DNA from: Polynucleobacter sp. JS-Polo-80-F4
Lineage (GTDB): Bacteria > Pseudomonadota > Gammaproteobacteria > Burkholderiales > Burkholderiaceae
Length of the DNA: 64,000 bases
Assembly (NCBI RefSeq): GCF_018881965.1
Contig: NZ_JACVPI010000001.1
Location: 1,308,018-1,372,017, forward strand
Direction: 5' to 3'
Shown here: positions 17,207 through 27,689 of the stretch, piece by piece
How the letters are laid out: every line of letters begins with the position of its first letter
How positions within the stretch are numbered: the first letter of the stretch is position 1
Notes under the pieces: generated by a model
Database searches by the model: none
Seen by the model: only the letters and a program-made list of their open reading frames with translations
Told to the model about the DNA's origin: nothing
Program-made: the position numbers and the translations under genes

Positions 17207-19150
17207 ATGTCAGTTAGCAATCCAGAGTTTTCAGAATCGTCCTTACTAAGGCCAGTGGAAATTTCTCGAGAGGATCATCCCCATAAGAAGGGCGCCTCTA
17301 TATCGCTCATGTTTGCCGCTATAGGCGTGGTGTTTGGCGATATTGGTACAAGCCCTCTGTACGCACTTAAAGAATGTTTTAGTCCAGAGCACGGCATTCC
17401 GTTTTCGACTGATGCTGTTTATGGTGTGATCTCAATGGTATTTTGGGCTTTTGCGATTGTGGTTTCGCTGAAATACGTCTTATTCGTAATGCGTGCCAAC
17501 AACCATGGCGAAGGTGGTATTTTGGCTCTCATGGCCTTGGCACTAAGAACGGCACCTGCAAATTCCAAGCGTTCATTATTGATCATCATGGCCGGTGTAT
17601 TTGGCGCATGCATGTTCTATGGCGATGCCATCATCACGCCTGCGATTTCCGTCCTCTCTGCTGTAGAGGGCCTCGAAGTGATATCTAGCGACTTCACTAG
17701 ATATGTGATGCCAATCACCATCGTTATTTTGGTGGTGCTTTTTGTTATCCAAAAAACCGGTACTGATGTAGTTGGCAAGCTCTTTGGCCCAATCATGATT
17801 CTCTGGTTTGTGGCCATCGGATTGATGGGTTTAAACCAGGTGATTCAGAATCCAGCTATTTTTGCTGCTATTAACCCGCTATTTGCTATTCGCTTTCTGA
17901 TTGAGCACTCGTTACAAGGCTTTATTGTTTTGGGAGCAGTATTTCTGGTGTTAACTGGCGCTGAAGCTTTGTACGCGGATATGGGTCACTTTGGTCTTAA
18001 GCCTATCCGTATGGGCTGGTTTTTTATTGTCATGCCTTGTCTGCTATTGAACTACTTTGGGCAGGGTGCGATGTTCTTGAATAATCCAGAAACAATCTCC
18101 AATCCCTTTTTCTTGATGGTGCCAGACGTATTGGTATTCCCATTGGTCATTTTGGCCACCATGGCAACAGTGATCGCTTCACAGGCAGTTATCTCTGGCG
18201 CTTTTTCAATGACTAGCCAAGCAATTTTGCTAGGCTTCGTACCACGCATGAAGGTGCGCCATACATCTGATAAAGAAATTGGTCAGATCTATATGCCATT
18301 TGTTAACTGGGTGCTATTAGTTCTGGTAATTGCCGTAGTCTTGGCGTTTAAGCAATCCGCAAACTTGGCAGCTGCTTACGGTATTGCAGTTACCACCACA
18401 ATGATTGTGACTACATTCTTGGCAGCTATTGTGATGCGTGTTGTATGGCGCTGGAATACTCTTTTAGTCACTTTGATCATTGGTGCGTTCTTGATTGTGG
18501 ATCTCGCTTTTTTGACTGCTAATCTGTTGAAAATCATGGAAGGCGGCTGGTTCCCTTTATTGCTTGGAGCAGTTTGCTTTATGTTTCTGATGACCTGGTA
18601 TCAGGGTCGTAAGATTTTGCGTCAGAATGCAATGAACAATGGCATTGAGCTCAAGAGCTTCATTGACTCACTGATGATGCATCCTCCACACCGGGTAGAA
18701 GGTACGGCTATCTTTTTGACGGCACATGTAGATTATTTACCCGTCTCATTCCTGCATAACTTAAAGCACAACCACGTATTACATGAGAGAGTCTTTTTCT
18801 TAAAAGTGAGCATCTGGGATGTTCCTTACGTAAAAGATAGTGAGCGCATTACCTTGCGCGATCTTGGCAATGGAATATTCGTGGTGCGCGCAGTTTATGG
18901 TTTCAATGAGACTCCGGATATGAGGCAAATTATTGAGTTGATTGAAAAATCATCTGATTTGAAATTTGATGCAATGAATACCTCCTTCTTCTTGTCGCGC
19001 GATACCATTGTTTCTACCGAAATCCCTGGTATGGCTATTTGGCGCGAAAAATTGTTCTGCTGGATGTATCAAAATGCTGGACGTCAGTCTGACTTCTTCA
19101 AGATTCCCGCGAACCGTTTAGTTGAGTTGGGTGCAAAGGTAGAGATTTGA
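17207..19150 (+). CDS. kup: low-affinity potassium transporter Kup
   Basis: A 647-residue K+/H+ symporter of the KUP/HAK/KT family. The N-terminal family motif [15 protein letters not shown] is at about 42-56, twelve membrane segments run to about residue 460, and a cytoplasmic C-terminal domain follows. Length is close to E. coli Kup. It brings potassium in across the inner membrane. The ATG at 17207 has CTAAGGT nine nt upstream. Its last codons overlap the TTG of the next gene (TTGA), so the two are likely coupled. Confidence 0.95.
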   Translation: MSVSNPEFSESSLLRPVEISREDHPHKKGASISLMFAAIGVVFGDIGTSPLYALKECFSPEHGIPFSTDAVYGVISMVFWAFAIVVSLKYVLFVMRANNHGEGGILALMALALRTAPANSKRSLLIIMAGVFGACMFYGDAIITPAISVLSAVEGLEVISSDFTRYVMPITIVILVVLFVIQKTGTDVVGKLFGPIMILWFVAIGLMGLNQVIQNPAIFAAINPLFAIRFLIEHSLQGFIVLGAVFLVLTGAEALYADMGHFGLKPIRMGWFFIVMPCLLLNYFGQGAMFLNNPETISNPFFLMVPDVLVFPLVILATMATVIASQAVISGAFSMTSQAILLGFVPRMKVRHTSDKEIGQIYMPFVNWVLLVLVIAVVLAFKQSANLAAAYGIAVTTTMIVTTFLAAIVMRVVWRWNTLLVTLIIGAFLIVDLAFLTANLLKIMEGGWFPLLLGAVCFMFLMTWYQGRKILRQNAMNNGIELKSFIDSLMMHPPHRVEGTAIFLTAHVDYLPVSFLHNLKHNHVLHERVFFLKVSIWDVPYVKDSERITLRDLGNGIFVVRAVYGFNETPDMRQIIELIEKSSDLKFDAMNTSFFLSRDTIVSTEIPGMAIWREKLFCWMYQNAGRQSDFFKIPANRLVELGAKVEI

Positions 19151-19656
19151 GAAAGAGTCTTCTGCTCCAATCAAAAATATTCATTTCAATATTTTTGATG
19201 GCCACTGCATTGAGTGGTGTTGTGCTTGCTACGCCTGCAGAAGAGGCGGAGCTTGAGCAATTAGATAAGATCGAGCAAGAGTTGGAGCTTCAGCGTGAGT
19301 GGTCCAAGTACCGCTGGGGTAAGGCTTCCTCTGAGTGCTATCAAAAGTATTGGGTTAACTCTTGCTTGAGAAGCGCTCGCGCTGAGTATCGCAAGGAAAT
19401 CGATCCCATTCGTGAGCAAGAAGTGGCTTTGCATGAGGTGCAACGCAAGCTTCGTGAGAGCCTCAAGAATCAAGAAGATATTAAGCGAGCAGCTGAGCGT
19501 GCTTCCCCAGAAAAAGCAGCTGAGCGAGCTGCTAATCAGCGTGAATTTGATCAGAAGCAAAAAGATGCTGCAGCAAGAGCGGCTGATCTAGAGCAACGTC
19601 GTAAAGATGCTCCTAAGAGGGCTCAAGAAAATAAAGCGGGCACTCAGCTCGATTAA
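19147..19656 (+). CDS. exported coiled-coil protein, unknown
   Basis: A 169-residue protein starting with a TTG whose last bases are the kup stop codon. That start gives a proper signal peptide ([10 protein letters not shown], hydrophobic core, cleavage near VVLA/TPAEE at residue 28), so it is probably periplasmic. The mature part is highly charged and helical, with heptad-like Glu/Arg/Lys/Ala runs. Cys64 and Cys73 sit in [11 protein letters not shown], a spacing known from other uncharacterised betaproteobacterial proteins and suitable for a disulfide. A later ATG at 19198 is out of frame with this reading. No function is recognised; coupling to kup may reflect position only. Confidence 0.75.
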   Translation: MRKSLLLQSKIFISIFLMATALSGVVLATPAEEAELEQLDKIEQELELQREWSKYRWGKASSECYQKYWVNSCLRSARAEYRKEIDPIREQEVALHEVQRKLRESLKNQEDIKRAAERASPEKAAERAANQREFDQKQKDAAARAADLEQRRKDAPKRAQENKAGTQLD

Positions 19657-19694
19657 TTTTTCTCCAATTTACTTTTTATTTATTTAGGTAATCC

Positions 19695-21059
19695 TTGGCT
19701 AAAGTCAAAACCGTTTATGTCTGCCAGTCTTGTGGCGGTACTTCTGCTAAGTGGCAGGGCCAATGTCCATCTTGTCAGGCCTGGAATACTTTGGAAGAGG
19801 GCTTGCCCGAGACAACCTCAAACGCTCGTTTTCAAGGCTTGGCACAATCATTGCCAAGACAAAAGCTGTCCGCAATCAGTGCTGAAGATCTGCCAAGATT
19901 TAGTACGGGCGTTGAAGAGTTTGATCGCGTGCTGGGTGGCGGCTTAGTGCCTGGCGGTGTTGTGCTTCTAGGTGGTGATCCTGGCATTGGTAAATCTACT
20001 TTGTTGCTGCAGGCATTGGCAGAGATGAGTTCGGCTGGCATGAATGTGCTTTATAGCAGTGGTGAAGAATCCGCTGCGCAGATTGCCTTACGTGCAAAAC
20101 GCATTGCATTAGACGCACCCCAACTTGAAGTGTTGGCAGAGATTCAGTTGGAAAAACTCATTTCTATTATGGACACCGTTAAGCCACAAGTATTGGTGGT
20201 GGACTCTATTCAGACTTTATATTCAGAAGTATTGAGTTCTGCCCCTGGTTCTGTAGCTCAAGTACGAGAGTGCGCAGCCCAATTAACCCGCGCCGCTAAA
20301 TCTAGTGGCATCTGCGTATTGATGGTGGGTCACGTTACTAAAGACGGTCATCTAGCTGGACCGAGAGTTTTAGAACATATTGTTGACACCGTTTTGTATT
20401 TCGAGGGTGATACTCATTCTTCCTTCCGTTTAGTTCGCTCTATCAAGAATCGTTTTGGCGCAGTTAATGAGTTAGGCGTATTCGCAATGACCGAAAAAGG
20501 TCTGCGCGGCGTAACCAATCCATCAGCAATCTTCTTGTCGCAACATGAGCAAATGGTTCCTGGTGCTTGTGTTCTGGTTACGCAAGAAGGCAGTAGGCCG
20601 CTGCTCGTTGAGATTCAAGCCTTGGTCGATACGGCACATGTCCCTAATCCGCGCCGTTTAGCCGTTGGCTTAGAGCAAGCCCGTCTAGCAATGCTCTTGG
20701 CAGTGCTGCATCGTCATGCCGGAGTGGCTTGTTTTGATCAAGATGTTTTCTTAAATGCCGTGGGCGGCGTTAAGATTTCTGAGCCTGCTGCTGACTTGGC
20801 CGTTCTTCTTGCGATTCAGTCGTCAATTCGTAATCGAGCCTTACCAAAGGAGTTGATCGTATTTGGTGAGGTTGGCTTGGCTGGTGAGATCCGTCCTTGC
20901 CCGAGGGGTCAGGAACGACTGAAAGAGGCTGCAAAGCTTGGCTTCACAGTAGCGATCATTCCTAAGGCCAATATGCCGAAGACTAAGATTCCTGGGTTAA
21001 AGGTGATTCCGGTCGAGCGAATTGATCAGGCGATTGCCGCTGCTGCAGAGTTAAGTTAA
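19695..21059 (+). CDS. radA: DNA repair protein RadA (Sms)
   Basis: A 454-residue branch-migration ATPase of recombination and transformation. An N-terminal zinc finger has Cys10, Cys13, Cys24 and Cys27; Walker A GDPGIGKS starts at 94; the RadA signature KNRFGAVNELGVF is near residue 253; the C-terminal third is the Lon-like domain. The start is TTG at 19695, with AGG 7 nt upstream; no ATG fits before the zinc finger. It lies tail to tail with prmB, 11 nt apart, with no terminator visible between. Together with comEC and recJ it completes DNA-processing functions useful in natural transformation. Confidence 0.96.
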   Translation: MAKVKTVYVCQSCGGTSAKWQGQCPSCQAWNTLEEGLPETTSNARFQGLAQSLPRQKLSAISAEDLPRFSTGVEEFDRVLGGGLVPGGVVLLGGDPGIGKSTLLLQALAEMSSAGMNVLYSSGEESAAQIALRAKRIALDAPQLEVLAEIQLEKLISIMDTVKPQVLVVDSIQTLYSEVLSSAPGSVAQVRECAAQLTRAAKSSGICVLMVGHVTKDGHLAGPRVLEHIVDTVLYFEGDTHSSFRLVRSIKNRFGAVNELGVFAMTEKGLRGVTNPSAIFLSQHEQMVPGACVLVTQEGSRPLLVEIQALVDTAHVPNPRRLAVGLEQARLAMLLAVLHRHAGVACFDQDVFLNAVGGVKISEPAADLAVLLAIQSSIRNRALPKELIVFGEVGLAGEIRPCPRGQERLKEAAKLGFTVAIIPKANMPKTKIPGLKVIPVERIDQAIAAAAELS

Positions 21060-21070
21060 CTCTTATTTGC

Positions 21071-21967
21071 TCAGCGCAAGTCTTCTGCTTGAATCAATAG
21101 AACTTGTTCTTCGCCTGCAGAAACCTCCATCCAGATTGCTGGAATTTGAGGGAATGCTTTTTTGAAGTTCTCATACTCATTTCCAATCTCCAGCAAGATA
21201 GCGCCGCGTTCAGATAAGTAATCTGGTGCTGAAACGAGAATGCGTCTGATTAAATCCATGCCATCATGACCGCCTGCCAAGGCTAGCTCAGGCTCTGCAT
21301 GATATTCCGCAGGAAGCGCATTCATGGAAGTGGCATTGACATAAGGTGGATTGCAAATAATCAGATCGAAGAGGTTATCTTCATTAGGTTCTGGCAAAGC
21401 GTCCCAGAGATCTCCATTTAATAACTCGATTTGAGAGTCCAGGCTGTGACGATCGACGTTACGTGCAGCTACAGAGAGCGCGGGCATGCTGATATCGCAT
21501 GCGCTCACATGAATATCCGGGCATGACAGAGCCAAGAGCACTGCCAGCGAGCCGTTACCCGTGCAAAGATCAAGCGCTTTACCATCAGCAGGTAGCCAAG
21601 GTTCGAGAGAACCATCTACGATGAGCTCTGCAATCCAGGAGCGCGGAACAATGCTTTGCTCGCTGCAGAAAAAAGGTACACCCATAAGCCATGCTTCACC
21701 CAGGATGTAGGCAAGTGGTTTGCGGGTAGAGATTCTGGTATCTGCAACGGTAGATGCTTTTTGCTTTTGCTCTTCGGTGATTGAATCATCTAAATGATCA
21801 AGTGCTTCTGCTGGGCTAAAGTCGAGTTGTTTGCTGACGATCCACAATGCTTCGCTTCGGGCGTCAATTGCCCCATGGCCGTAATGCAAATTTGCTGCTT
21901 TGAGTTTTTGTGCAATCTCATCGATGCACTGGTTCACGGTCAAGTGTTGCTGAGGCTCAGGGTCCAT
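21071..21967 (-). CDS. prmB: ribosomal protein L3 glutamine methyltransferase
   Basis: A 298-residue SAM-dependent N5-glutamine methyltransferase of the HemK/PrmB type. The SAM site is LDLCTGNGSLAVLLAL, and the substrate-binding motif ICNPPYVNA places it in the protein-glutamine class. The downstream-of-dapE position and the N-terminal region fit PrmB (which modifies L3) better than PrmC (release factors), which is usually next to prfA. The ATG is 37 nt after the dapE stop. It is the last gene of a dapD-dapE-prmB unit. Confidence 0.88.
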   Translation of the reverse strand: MDPEPQQHLTVNQCIDEIAQKLKAANLHYGHGAIDARSEALWIVSKQLDFSPAEALDHLDDSITEEQKQKASTVADTRISTRKPLAYILGEAWLMGVPFFCSEQSIVPRSWIAELIVDGSLEPWLPADGKALDLCTGNGSLAVLLALSCPDIHVSACDISMPALSVAARNVDRHSLDSQIELLNGDLWDALPEPNEDNLFDLIICNPPYVNATSMNALPAEYHAEPELALAGGHDGMDLIRRILVSAPDYLSERGAILLEIGNEYENFKKAFPQIPAIWMEVSAGEEQVLLIQAEDLR

Positions 21968-22004
21968 GATGGAAAAGGGTCTTTAGAAAAAAGTGAGCAT
22001 GCAA

Positions 22005-23156
22005 TTAAGCAATTAATTGCTCGAGAGTCTTGCGGTAGATATTTTTGAGAGGTACTACATCATTAACAATAACGCACTCGTCGATTTTGTGGCTAGTTGC
22101 ATTGAGGGGGCCAAACTCGACTACCTCTTTGCAAATCTTGGCGATAAAACGACCATCACTGGTGCCACCAGTAGTAGAGAGTTCTGTATCAATATTGGTT
22201 TCTGCTTTGATGGCTTTGCGTAATGCTCCTGCCAAGTCGCCATCACCAGTAATAAATGGGCTGCCGCCTAATACCCAATCAATCTCAAAGTCCAACCCTG
22301 CGTCTTTCAAAATCTTCTCTAAGCGTTCACGTAATTGCTCTGGCTTACTCTCAGTAGAGAATCGGAAATTAAAGTCGATCACTAGCTCACCAGGTATGAC
22401 ATTATTTGCGCCAGTGCCAGCATGCACATTGGAGATCTGAAAGCTGGTAGGTTGGAAGTACTCATTGCCTTTATCCCACTCAGTTTCTACTAATGCAGAA
22501 ATTGCTGGAGCAGAAAGGTGAATGGGATTCTTGCCAAGGTGAGGGTAGGCGATATGTGCCTGAATACCTTTCACCTTCAATTTGCCTGACAGAGATCCGC
22601 GACGACCATTCTTGATCATGTCACCGAGCTTATCAACTGAAGTCGGTTCGCCAATCACGCAGTAGTCCAAACGCTGGCCCTGTTTTTGTAAACGCTCACA
22701 CATGATGACGGTGCCATCGTTTGCTGGACCTTCTTCATCGCTGGTAATCAAGAATGCAATAGAGCCTTCATGATCTGGATGTGCAGTGACAAATTCTTCT
22801 GTGGCAACAACAAAACCGGCGAGGGAGGTTTTCATATCCGCTGCGCCACGCCCATAAAGCATGCCGTCACGAATAGTTGGGGTAAAGGGATTGTTTGTCC
22901 ACTTCTCCAATGGGCCCGTAGGCACTACGTCGGTGTGACCTGCAAATACTAAAACTTTGCCTTGATCGCCGACCTTACCTTTTTTAATTGCCCACAAGTT
23001 AGTGACCTGAAAATTTTCAGGGCCACTCACCACGCTCTCTGTATGAAAACCAATCGCCTGTAATCGTTTGGCAATTAAATCTTGGCAGCCACCATCAGCT
23101 GGTGTTACGGAATGGCAGGAGATGAGAGCTTCGGTAAGCTCAAGTGTGGCGCTCAT
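22005..23156 (-). CDS. dapE: succinyl-diaminopimelate desuccinylase
   Basis: A 383-residue M20-family zinc hydrolase. Metal ligands are in [13 protein letters not shown], in GRGAADMK and in ITSDEEGPA (the catalytic and bridging Glu pair), and the last ligand lies in [12 protein letters not shown] near the C-terminus. It removes succinate from N-succinyl-LL-diaminopimelate in the pathway to lysine and peptidoglycan. It follows dapD by 9 nt, so the two consecutive pathway steps are co-expressed. Confidence 0.96.
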   Translation of the reverse strand: MSATLELTEALISCHSVTPADGGCQDLIAKRLQAIGFHTESVVSGPENFQVTNLWAIKKGKVGDQGKVLVFAGHTDVVPTGPLEKWTNNPFTPTIRDGMLYGRGAADMKTSLAGFVVATEEFVTAHPDHEGSIAFLITSDEEGPANDGTVIMCERLQKQGQRLDYCVIGEPTSVDKLGDMIKNGRRGSLSGKLKVKGIQAHIAYPHLGKNPIHLSAPAISALVETEWDKGNEYFQPTSFQISNVHAGTGANNVIPGELVIDFNFRFSTESKPEQLRERLEKILKDAGLDFEIDWVLGGSPFITGDGDLAGALRKAIKAETNIDTELSTTGGTSDGRFIAKICKEVVEFGPLNATSHKIDECVIVNDVVPLKNIYRKTLEQLIA

Positions 23157-23165
23157 GGATTTAAC

Positions 23166-23993
23166 TTAGTCGCGAAGTAATTCGTTGATGGCAGTCTTGG
23201 CTCTAGTTTGAGCATCAACCTTCTTCACGATGATCGCTGCATATAAGCTGTACTTGCCACAAGCAGACGGAAGTGAGCCTGGGACAACTACAGAGCCAGC
23301 TGGAACGCGACCATAGTGCACTTCGCCGGTTTCGCGGTCATAGATCTTGGTGCTTTGGCCGATGTAGACGCCCATAGATAAAACAGCGTTTTCTTCGATA
23401 ACAACACCTTCAACCACCTCAGAGCGGGCGCCGATGAAGCAGTTATCTTCAATAATGACTGGTCCAGCTTGAATTGGCTCCAAAACACCACCAATACCAA
23501 CACCGCCAGAAAGGTGTACGTTTTTACCAATTTGGGCGCAAGAACCTACAGTTGCCCAGGTATCGACCATCGTGCCTTCGCCCACATAAGCGCCAATGTT
23601 GACGTAGGAAGGCATTAAAACAGCGTTTTTGCCGATAAATGAGCCGCGGCGGGCCATGGCAGGGGGAACTACGCGGAATCCACCAGCAGCAAAGTCAGCT
23701 GCCGTGTAGTTTTCAAACTTACTTGGGACCTTATCGTAGAACTGGGTATATCCCCCAGCGCCCATAGGTTTATTGTCTTCTAGGCGGAAAGAAAGCAGAA
23801 CGGCCTTCTTAACCCACTGATTTACCTCCCACTTTCCGACATCACGGCGCTCAGCCACGCGAATGGTGCCGGCATTAAGGCCTTCCAAAACGGCATTTAC
23901 GGCATTACGGACATCCCCAGGGGCGCTATCTGGAGACAGGTTTGCGCGGTTTTCCCAGGCTTGTTCAATGATGTTTTGTGGTGATTGGCTCAT
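23166..23993 (-). CDS. dapD: tetrahydrodipicolinate N-succinyltransferase
   Basis: A 275-residue left-handed beta-helix acyltransferase. Hexapeptide repeats are clear from about residue 110 ([33 protein letters not shown], given here only as a region near 117-150). It makes N-succinyl-2-amino-6-ketopimelate from tetrahydrodipicolinate and succinyl-CoA. It is the first gene of the dapD-dapE-prmB unit and divergent from smc across 174 bp. The dapC aminotransferase gene that often precedes dapD in related genomes is not here. Confidence 0.96.
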   Translation of the reverse strand: MSQSPQNIIEQAWENRANLSPDSAPGDVRNAVNAVLEGLNAGTIRVAERRDVGKWEVNQWVKKAVLLSFRLEDNKPMGAGGYTQFYDKVPSKFENYTAADFAAGGFRVVPPAMARRGSFIGKNAVLMPSYVNIGAYVGEGTMVDTWATVGSCAQIGKNVHLSGGVGIGGVLEPIQAGPVIIEDNCFIGARSEVVEGVVIEENAVLSMGVYIGQSTKIYDRETGEVHYGRVPAGSVVVPGSLPSACGKYSLYAAIIVKKVDAQTRAKTAINELLRD

Positions 23994-24167
23994 GCTTTTT
24001 AGTTAACTATCAGATTGTTAAGGGATTTTGTCCCTGGAGGTAGATTTATCATTATATAGATGGGGCAAAAACGCGTCCAAGCAGGCAAGAGCTTGCTATC
24101 ATCTTCCCACTTTAGCTTTAATTTTTACCCCTTTATTTGAACCTCTTTTTTCCCTGCAAAGTACGCC

Positions 24168-27100
24168 GTGCAACTGAAATCCATCAAACTTTCCGGCTTT
24201 AAGTCTTTCGTAGACCCAACCCACTTTGAAATGCCTGGCCAATTGATTGGCGTTGTGGGTCCTAACGGTTGCGGAAAGTCGAACATTATTGACGCCGTCC
24301 GCTGGGTTTTAGGTGAATCCCGTGCCAGCGAATTGCGTGGTGAATCCATGCAGGACGTTATTTTTAACGGATCTGGTTTGCGTAAACCATCTGGCCGCGC
24401 TAGTGTCGAACTCATTTTTGATAACACAGAGGGTCGCGCTCAAGGTCAATGGAGCGCTTTTACAGAGCTGGGTATTAAGCGTGTTCTGACGCGTGATGGA
24501 AATTCTAGCTACTACGTAAATAACCAAGTGGTTCGTCGTAAAGATATTCAAGATATTTTCTTGGGTACCGGTATGGGTCCAAGAGGTTACGCCATTATTG
24601 GACAAGGCACGATCAACCGAATACTAGAAGCAAAGCCAGAAGAGTTGCGTGTGTTCCTTGAAGAGGCCGCTGGTGTTTCTAAATATAAAGAGCGTCGCAA
24701 AGAAACTGCTTCACGTTTGGAAGACACGGTAGAAAATTTAACGCGTGTTGAGGATATCTTGCGTGAACTTGATCAACAGTTAACTCGCCTGGAAAAACAA
24801 GCGACTGTAGCTGAGCGTCATGCTGAGCTTTCTACGCAAATGAAATCACAGCAGCAGCTATTGTGGTTTGTGCGTCAGACCGAGGCTGGTAAAGAGCAAG
24901 AGCGTCATGCCAATGGTATCCGCGATACTCAAGTTGGCTTAGAAGAGCAGACCGCTAAGCTACGCCATGTCGAAGCCGAACTCGAGACAATGCGTACACA
25001 ACAGTACGCATTACAAGATAAAGTTTCTCAAGCGCAAGGCGATCTATATCAAACCAATTCTGATGTGAGTCAGGTTGAGTCACAGATTCTTTATGTGCAA
25101 GAAGCGCGTCAACGTTTGCAACAACAAACGCAAGACTTGCAAGCCCAGTTACAGCGTTGGACTGTGCAGGAAACTGATGCAGCACAAGCACAGCGTACTA
25201 CCGAACATGAACTGTCTTTAGCTGCTGAAAAAGAACAAACACTCTTGACAGATTTAAGCGGTTTACAAGAGCAAATGCCAAGTCGTGAAGAGGCCTATCA
25301 AAACGCTTCACGTGAACTCAATAGCGCACGTGATTCCTTAGCCTCTATTGAACAACGCTTAGCGAGTTTAGGAGAGCGTTTGCGCTCTATGTCTGCTCAG
25401 TCAGATGAGTTGAAAGGGCGCGAAACTCGCCTCGTTGGTGAATTTGATGACTTACGTCGTCCCGACACTGAAGCATTGCAGACGGCGATAGATCGCCAGG
25501 TCATGGCAGCTCGTAAAGTGGAAGAAGCCAAGCAGCGTGCTGGCGAAACTCAACAACGTGTTCCAGCGGCTGATGAAGCCCGTAATACTGCTCAGCAACA
25601 GATTCAAGCAGCAAATCAAGATCTTGCTCAAACTGAAGCCAAATTGACAGCATTGACCGCCTTGCAAGCAAGCGTTCAAGCCCAAGGCAAGATTGGACCT
25701 TGGCTTGAAAGCAAGGGCCTTAAGGAGAGTAAGCGCCTATGGCAAGAGCTCAAAGTAGAGAGCGGTTGGGAAACTGCGCTGGAATCTGTACTGCGTGAGC
25801 GTTTAGCTGCGGTGACCGCAAAGAGTGTGCAAGAAACATTGGCATTGGCTAATGATGCCCCTCCAAGTCGTTTAGCCATTTTGCTTACAGAAGAAATTAC
25901 CCCGGCACATACCACTGCGCCTTCTGACTTCACACCATTATTGAGTCGTGTGCAAAGTGCAGGCGCTGCAAGACTCACTTCAGTATTACAAGAGTGGTTA
26001 GACAATATATATATCGCTAGCAGTCTTGAAGATGCTTTGCATCGCCGTGAAAAATTACCAGCTGGTGGCGCATTTGTTACCCAACAAGGACACTTGGTGA
26101 GTCGCGTTGGTGTGCAACTTTACGCAGCAGACTCTGAGCAAGCTGGAATGTTGGCGCGCGCTCAAGAGATGGAAAGTCTAGAGAAGCAATTGCGTGCGCA
26201 ACAACTGATGCAAAGCGAGCTCAAGGGCGAGTTGGATCAGTGTGTAGCGAACTATCAAGCAGCCCATCAAGCGGCAGAGCAGGCCCGCGAAAATGCTGAG
26301 CATGCTGTTCAAGAATCACATGGCTTTGAAGTAGAGAAAATGCAGTTGACTCAAGCTGAAGAGCAATACAGTCAACGCGCAGCGCAGATTCAGGGTGAGT
26401 TGAGCGAGTTGCGTCAACAGATGGAGCAAGTGAGTCAGACTCAAGAGCAGTCTGCTGCTGAATTGCTCGAGTCTGAAGAATCTAAACAAGGCCTGCAAGA
26501 AGCATTGCAAGTTGCGCAAGAAAAATTAGAGCGCTCTACCGAAGAGCGTGATCGTTTGCGTGAGTCACTTAGAGCTGCAGAGATGGCTGCTCAAGAAGCT
26601 GCTTTTGCAACCCGCTCTTTACAACAGCGTATCGCTGACTTGCAACGTGATCAAAGTACTGCGCGTACACAGATCATGGAGATTCAGGATAAGCATGATG
26701 CTGCTGCTCAAGAGTTAGAAACACTGAGCGATGAAGAGGCTCAAGATAAATTACAAGGCTTATTACTAGCCCGTAGTGCGCGTGAAGCTGCCTTAGCAAA
26801 CGCGCGTACTGAACAAGATGCTTTATTGCATCAATTGCGTGAAGCGGATGAGTCTCGTATGCAAGTTGAACGTAGCTTGCAACCAATGCGTGACAAAGTC
26901 GTTGATTTGCAATTGCGCGAACAGGCTGCTCGTTTGAACTTTGAGCAATTTGCCACATTGTTATCTGATGCAGAGGCTGACCTCACGGCGCTTGAGGCGA
27001 ATTTCAGTGCGGATCTGAAAGTGGGCGCTTTGCAGAGCGAAGTAAATCGCTTAAATACTGAGATTCAGTCTTTAGGCCCAGTCAATATGGCTGCCTTAGA

Positions 27101-27689
27101 TGAGTTATCAAGCTCTCGTGAACGTAAGCAGTTCTTGGATGCGCAATCAGCTGACTTGAATGAAGCGATGCAGACTTTGACAGATGCAATTGCGAAGATC
27201 GACGCGGAAACCCGCGATCTCCTGCAGGGCACTTTTGATCAGGTTAATACCCACTTTGGCAAACTCTTCCCTGAATTATTTGGTGGTGGTCATGCTGAAT
27301 TGGTGATGACTGGTGAAGAGATTCTGGATTCTGGCGTTCAGGTAATGGCTCAGCCCCCAGGTAAGAAAAATAGTTCTATTTACCTCCTGTCAGGTGGCGA
27401 GAAGGCTTTGACAGCGATTGCCTTAGTGTTCTCACTCTTCCTATTGAACCCAGCTCCATTCTGTTTGCTGGACGAGGTTGACGCTCCGTTGGATGATGCA
27501 AACACCTTGCGTTATGCAAATCTTGTTGCCAAAATGTCCGATAAGACACAGTTTTTGTTCATCTCACATAACAAGATCACAATGGAAATCGCACATCAGT
27601 TGATTGGTGTCACGATGCAAGAGCAGGGCGTATCCCGTATTGTTGCGGTGGATATTTCTTCTGCTGTTTCAATGGTGGAGGCCGCTTAA
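24168..27689 (+). CDS. smc: chromosome segregation protein SMC
   Basis: A 1173-residue condensin subunit. Walker A GPNGCGKS is at about 32-39, the hinge occupies about 505-660, coiled coils flank it (Gln/Glu/Ala-rich), and the C-terminal head has the signature LLSGGEKALTAIAL and Walker B CLLDEVDAPLDDAN. It organises chromosomes with ScpA and ScpB, which are not in this window. The start is a GTG (24168) giving MQLKSIKLSGFKSF, the conserved SMC opening; the ribosome site is weak. It reads divergently from dapD and runs directly into zipA-like and ligA. Confidence 0.96.
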   Translation: MQLKSIKLSGFKSFVDPTHFEMPGQLIGVVGPNGCGKSNIIDAVRWVLGESRASELRGESMQDVIFNGSGLRKPSGRASVELIFDNTEGRAQGQWSAFTELGIKRVLTRDGNSSYYVNNQVVRRKDIQDIFLGTGMGPRGYAIIGQGTINRILEAKPEELRVFLEEAAGVSKYKERRKETASRLEDTVENLTRVEDILRELDQQLTRLEKQATVAERHAELSTQMKSQQQLLWFVRQTEAGKEQERHANGIRDTQVGLEEQTAKLRHVEAELETMRTQQYALQDKVSQAQGDLYQTNSDVSQVESQILYVQEARQRLQQQTQDLQAQLQRWTVQETDAAQAQRTTEHELSLAAEKEQTLLTDLSGLQEQMPSREEAYQNASRELNSARDSLASIEQRLASLGERLRSMSAQSDELKGRETRLVGEFDDLRRPDTEALQTAIDRQVMAARKVEEAKQRAGETQQRVPAADEARNTAQQQIQAANQDLAQTEAKLTALTALQASVQAQGKIGPWLESKGLKESKRLWQELKVESGWETALESVLRERLAAVTAKSVQETLALANDAPPSRLAILLTEEITPAHTTAPSDFTPLLSRVQSAGAARLTSVLQEWLDNIYIASSLEDALHRREKLPAGGAFVTQQGHLVSRVGVQLYAADSEQAGMLARAQEMESLEKQLRAQQLMQSELKGELDQCVANYQAAHQAAEQARENAEHAVQESHGFEVEKMQLTQAEEQYSQRAAQIQGELSELRQQMEQVSQTQEQSAAELLESEESKQGLQEALQVAQEKLERSTEERDRLRESLRAAEMAAQEAAFATRSLQQRIADLQRDQSTARTQIMEIQDKHDAAAQELETLSDEEAQDKLQGLLLARSAREAALANARTEQDALLHQLREADESRMQVERSLQPMRDKVVDLQLREQAARLNFEQFATLLSDAEADLTALEANFSADLKVGALQSEVNRLNTEIQSLGPVNMAALDELSSSRERKQFLDAQSADLNEAMQTLTDAIAKIDAETRDLLQGTFDQVNTHFGKLFPELFGGGHAELVMTGEEILDSGVQVMAQPPGKKNSSIYLLSGGEKALTAIALVFSLFLLNPAPFCLLDEVDAPLDDANTLRYANLVAKMSDKTQFLFISHNKITMEIAHQLIGVTMQEQGVSRIVAVDISSAVSMVEAA

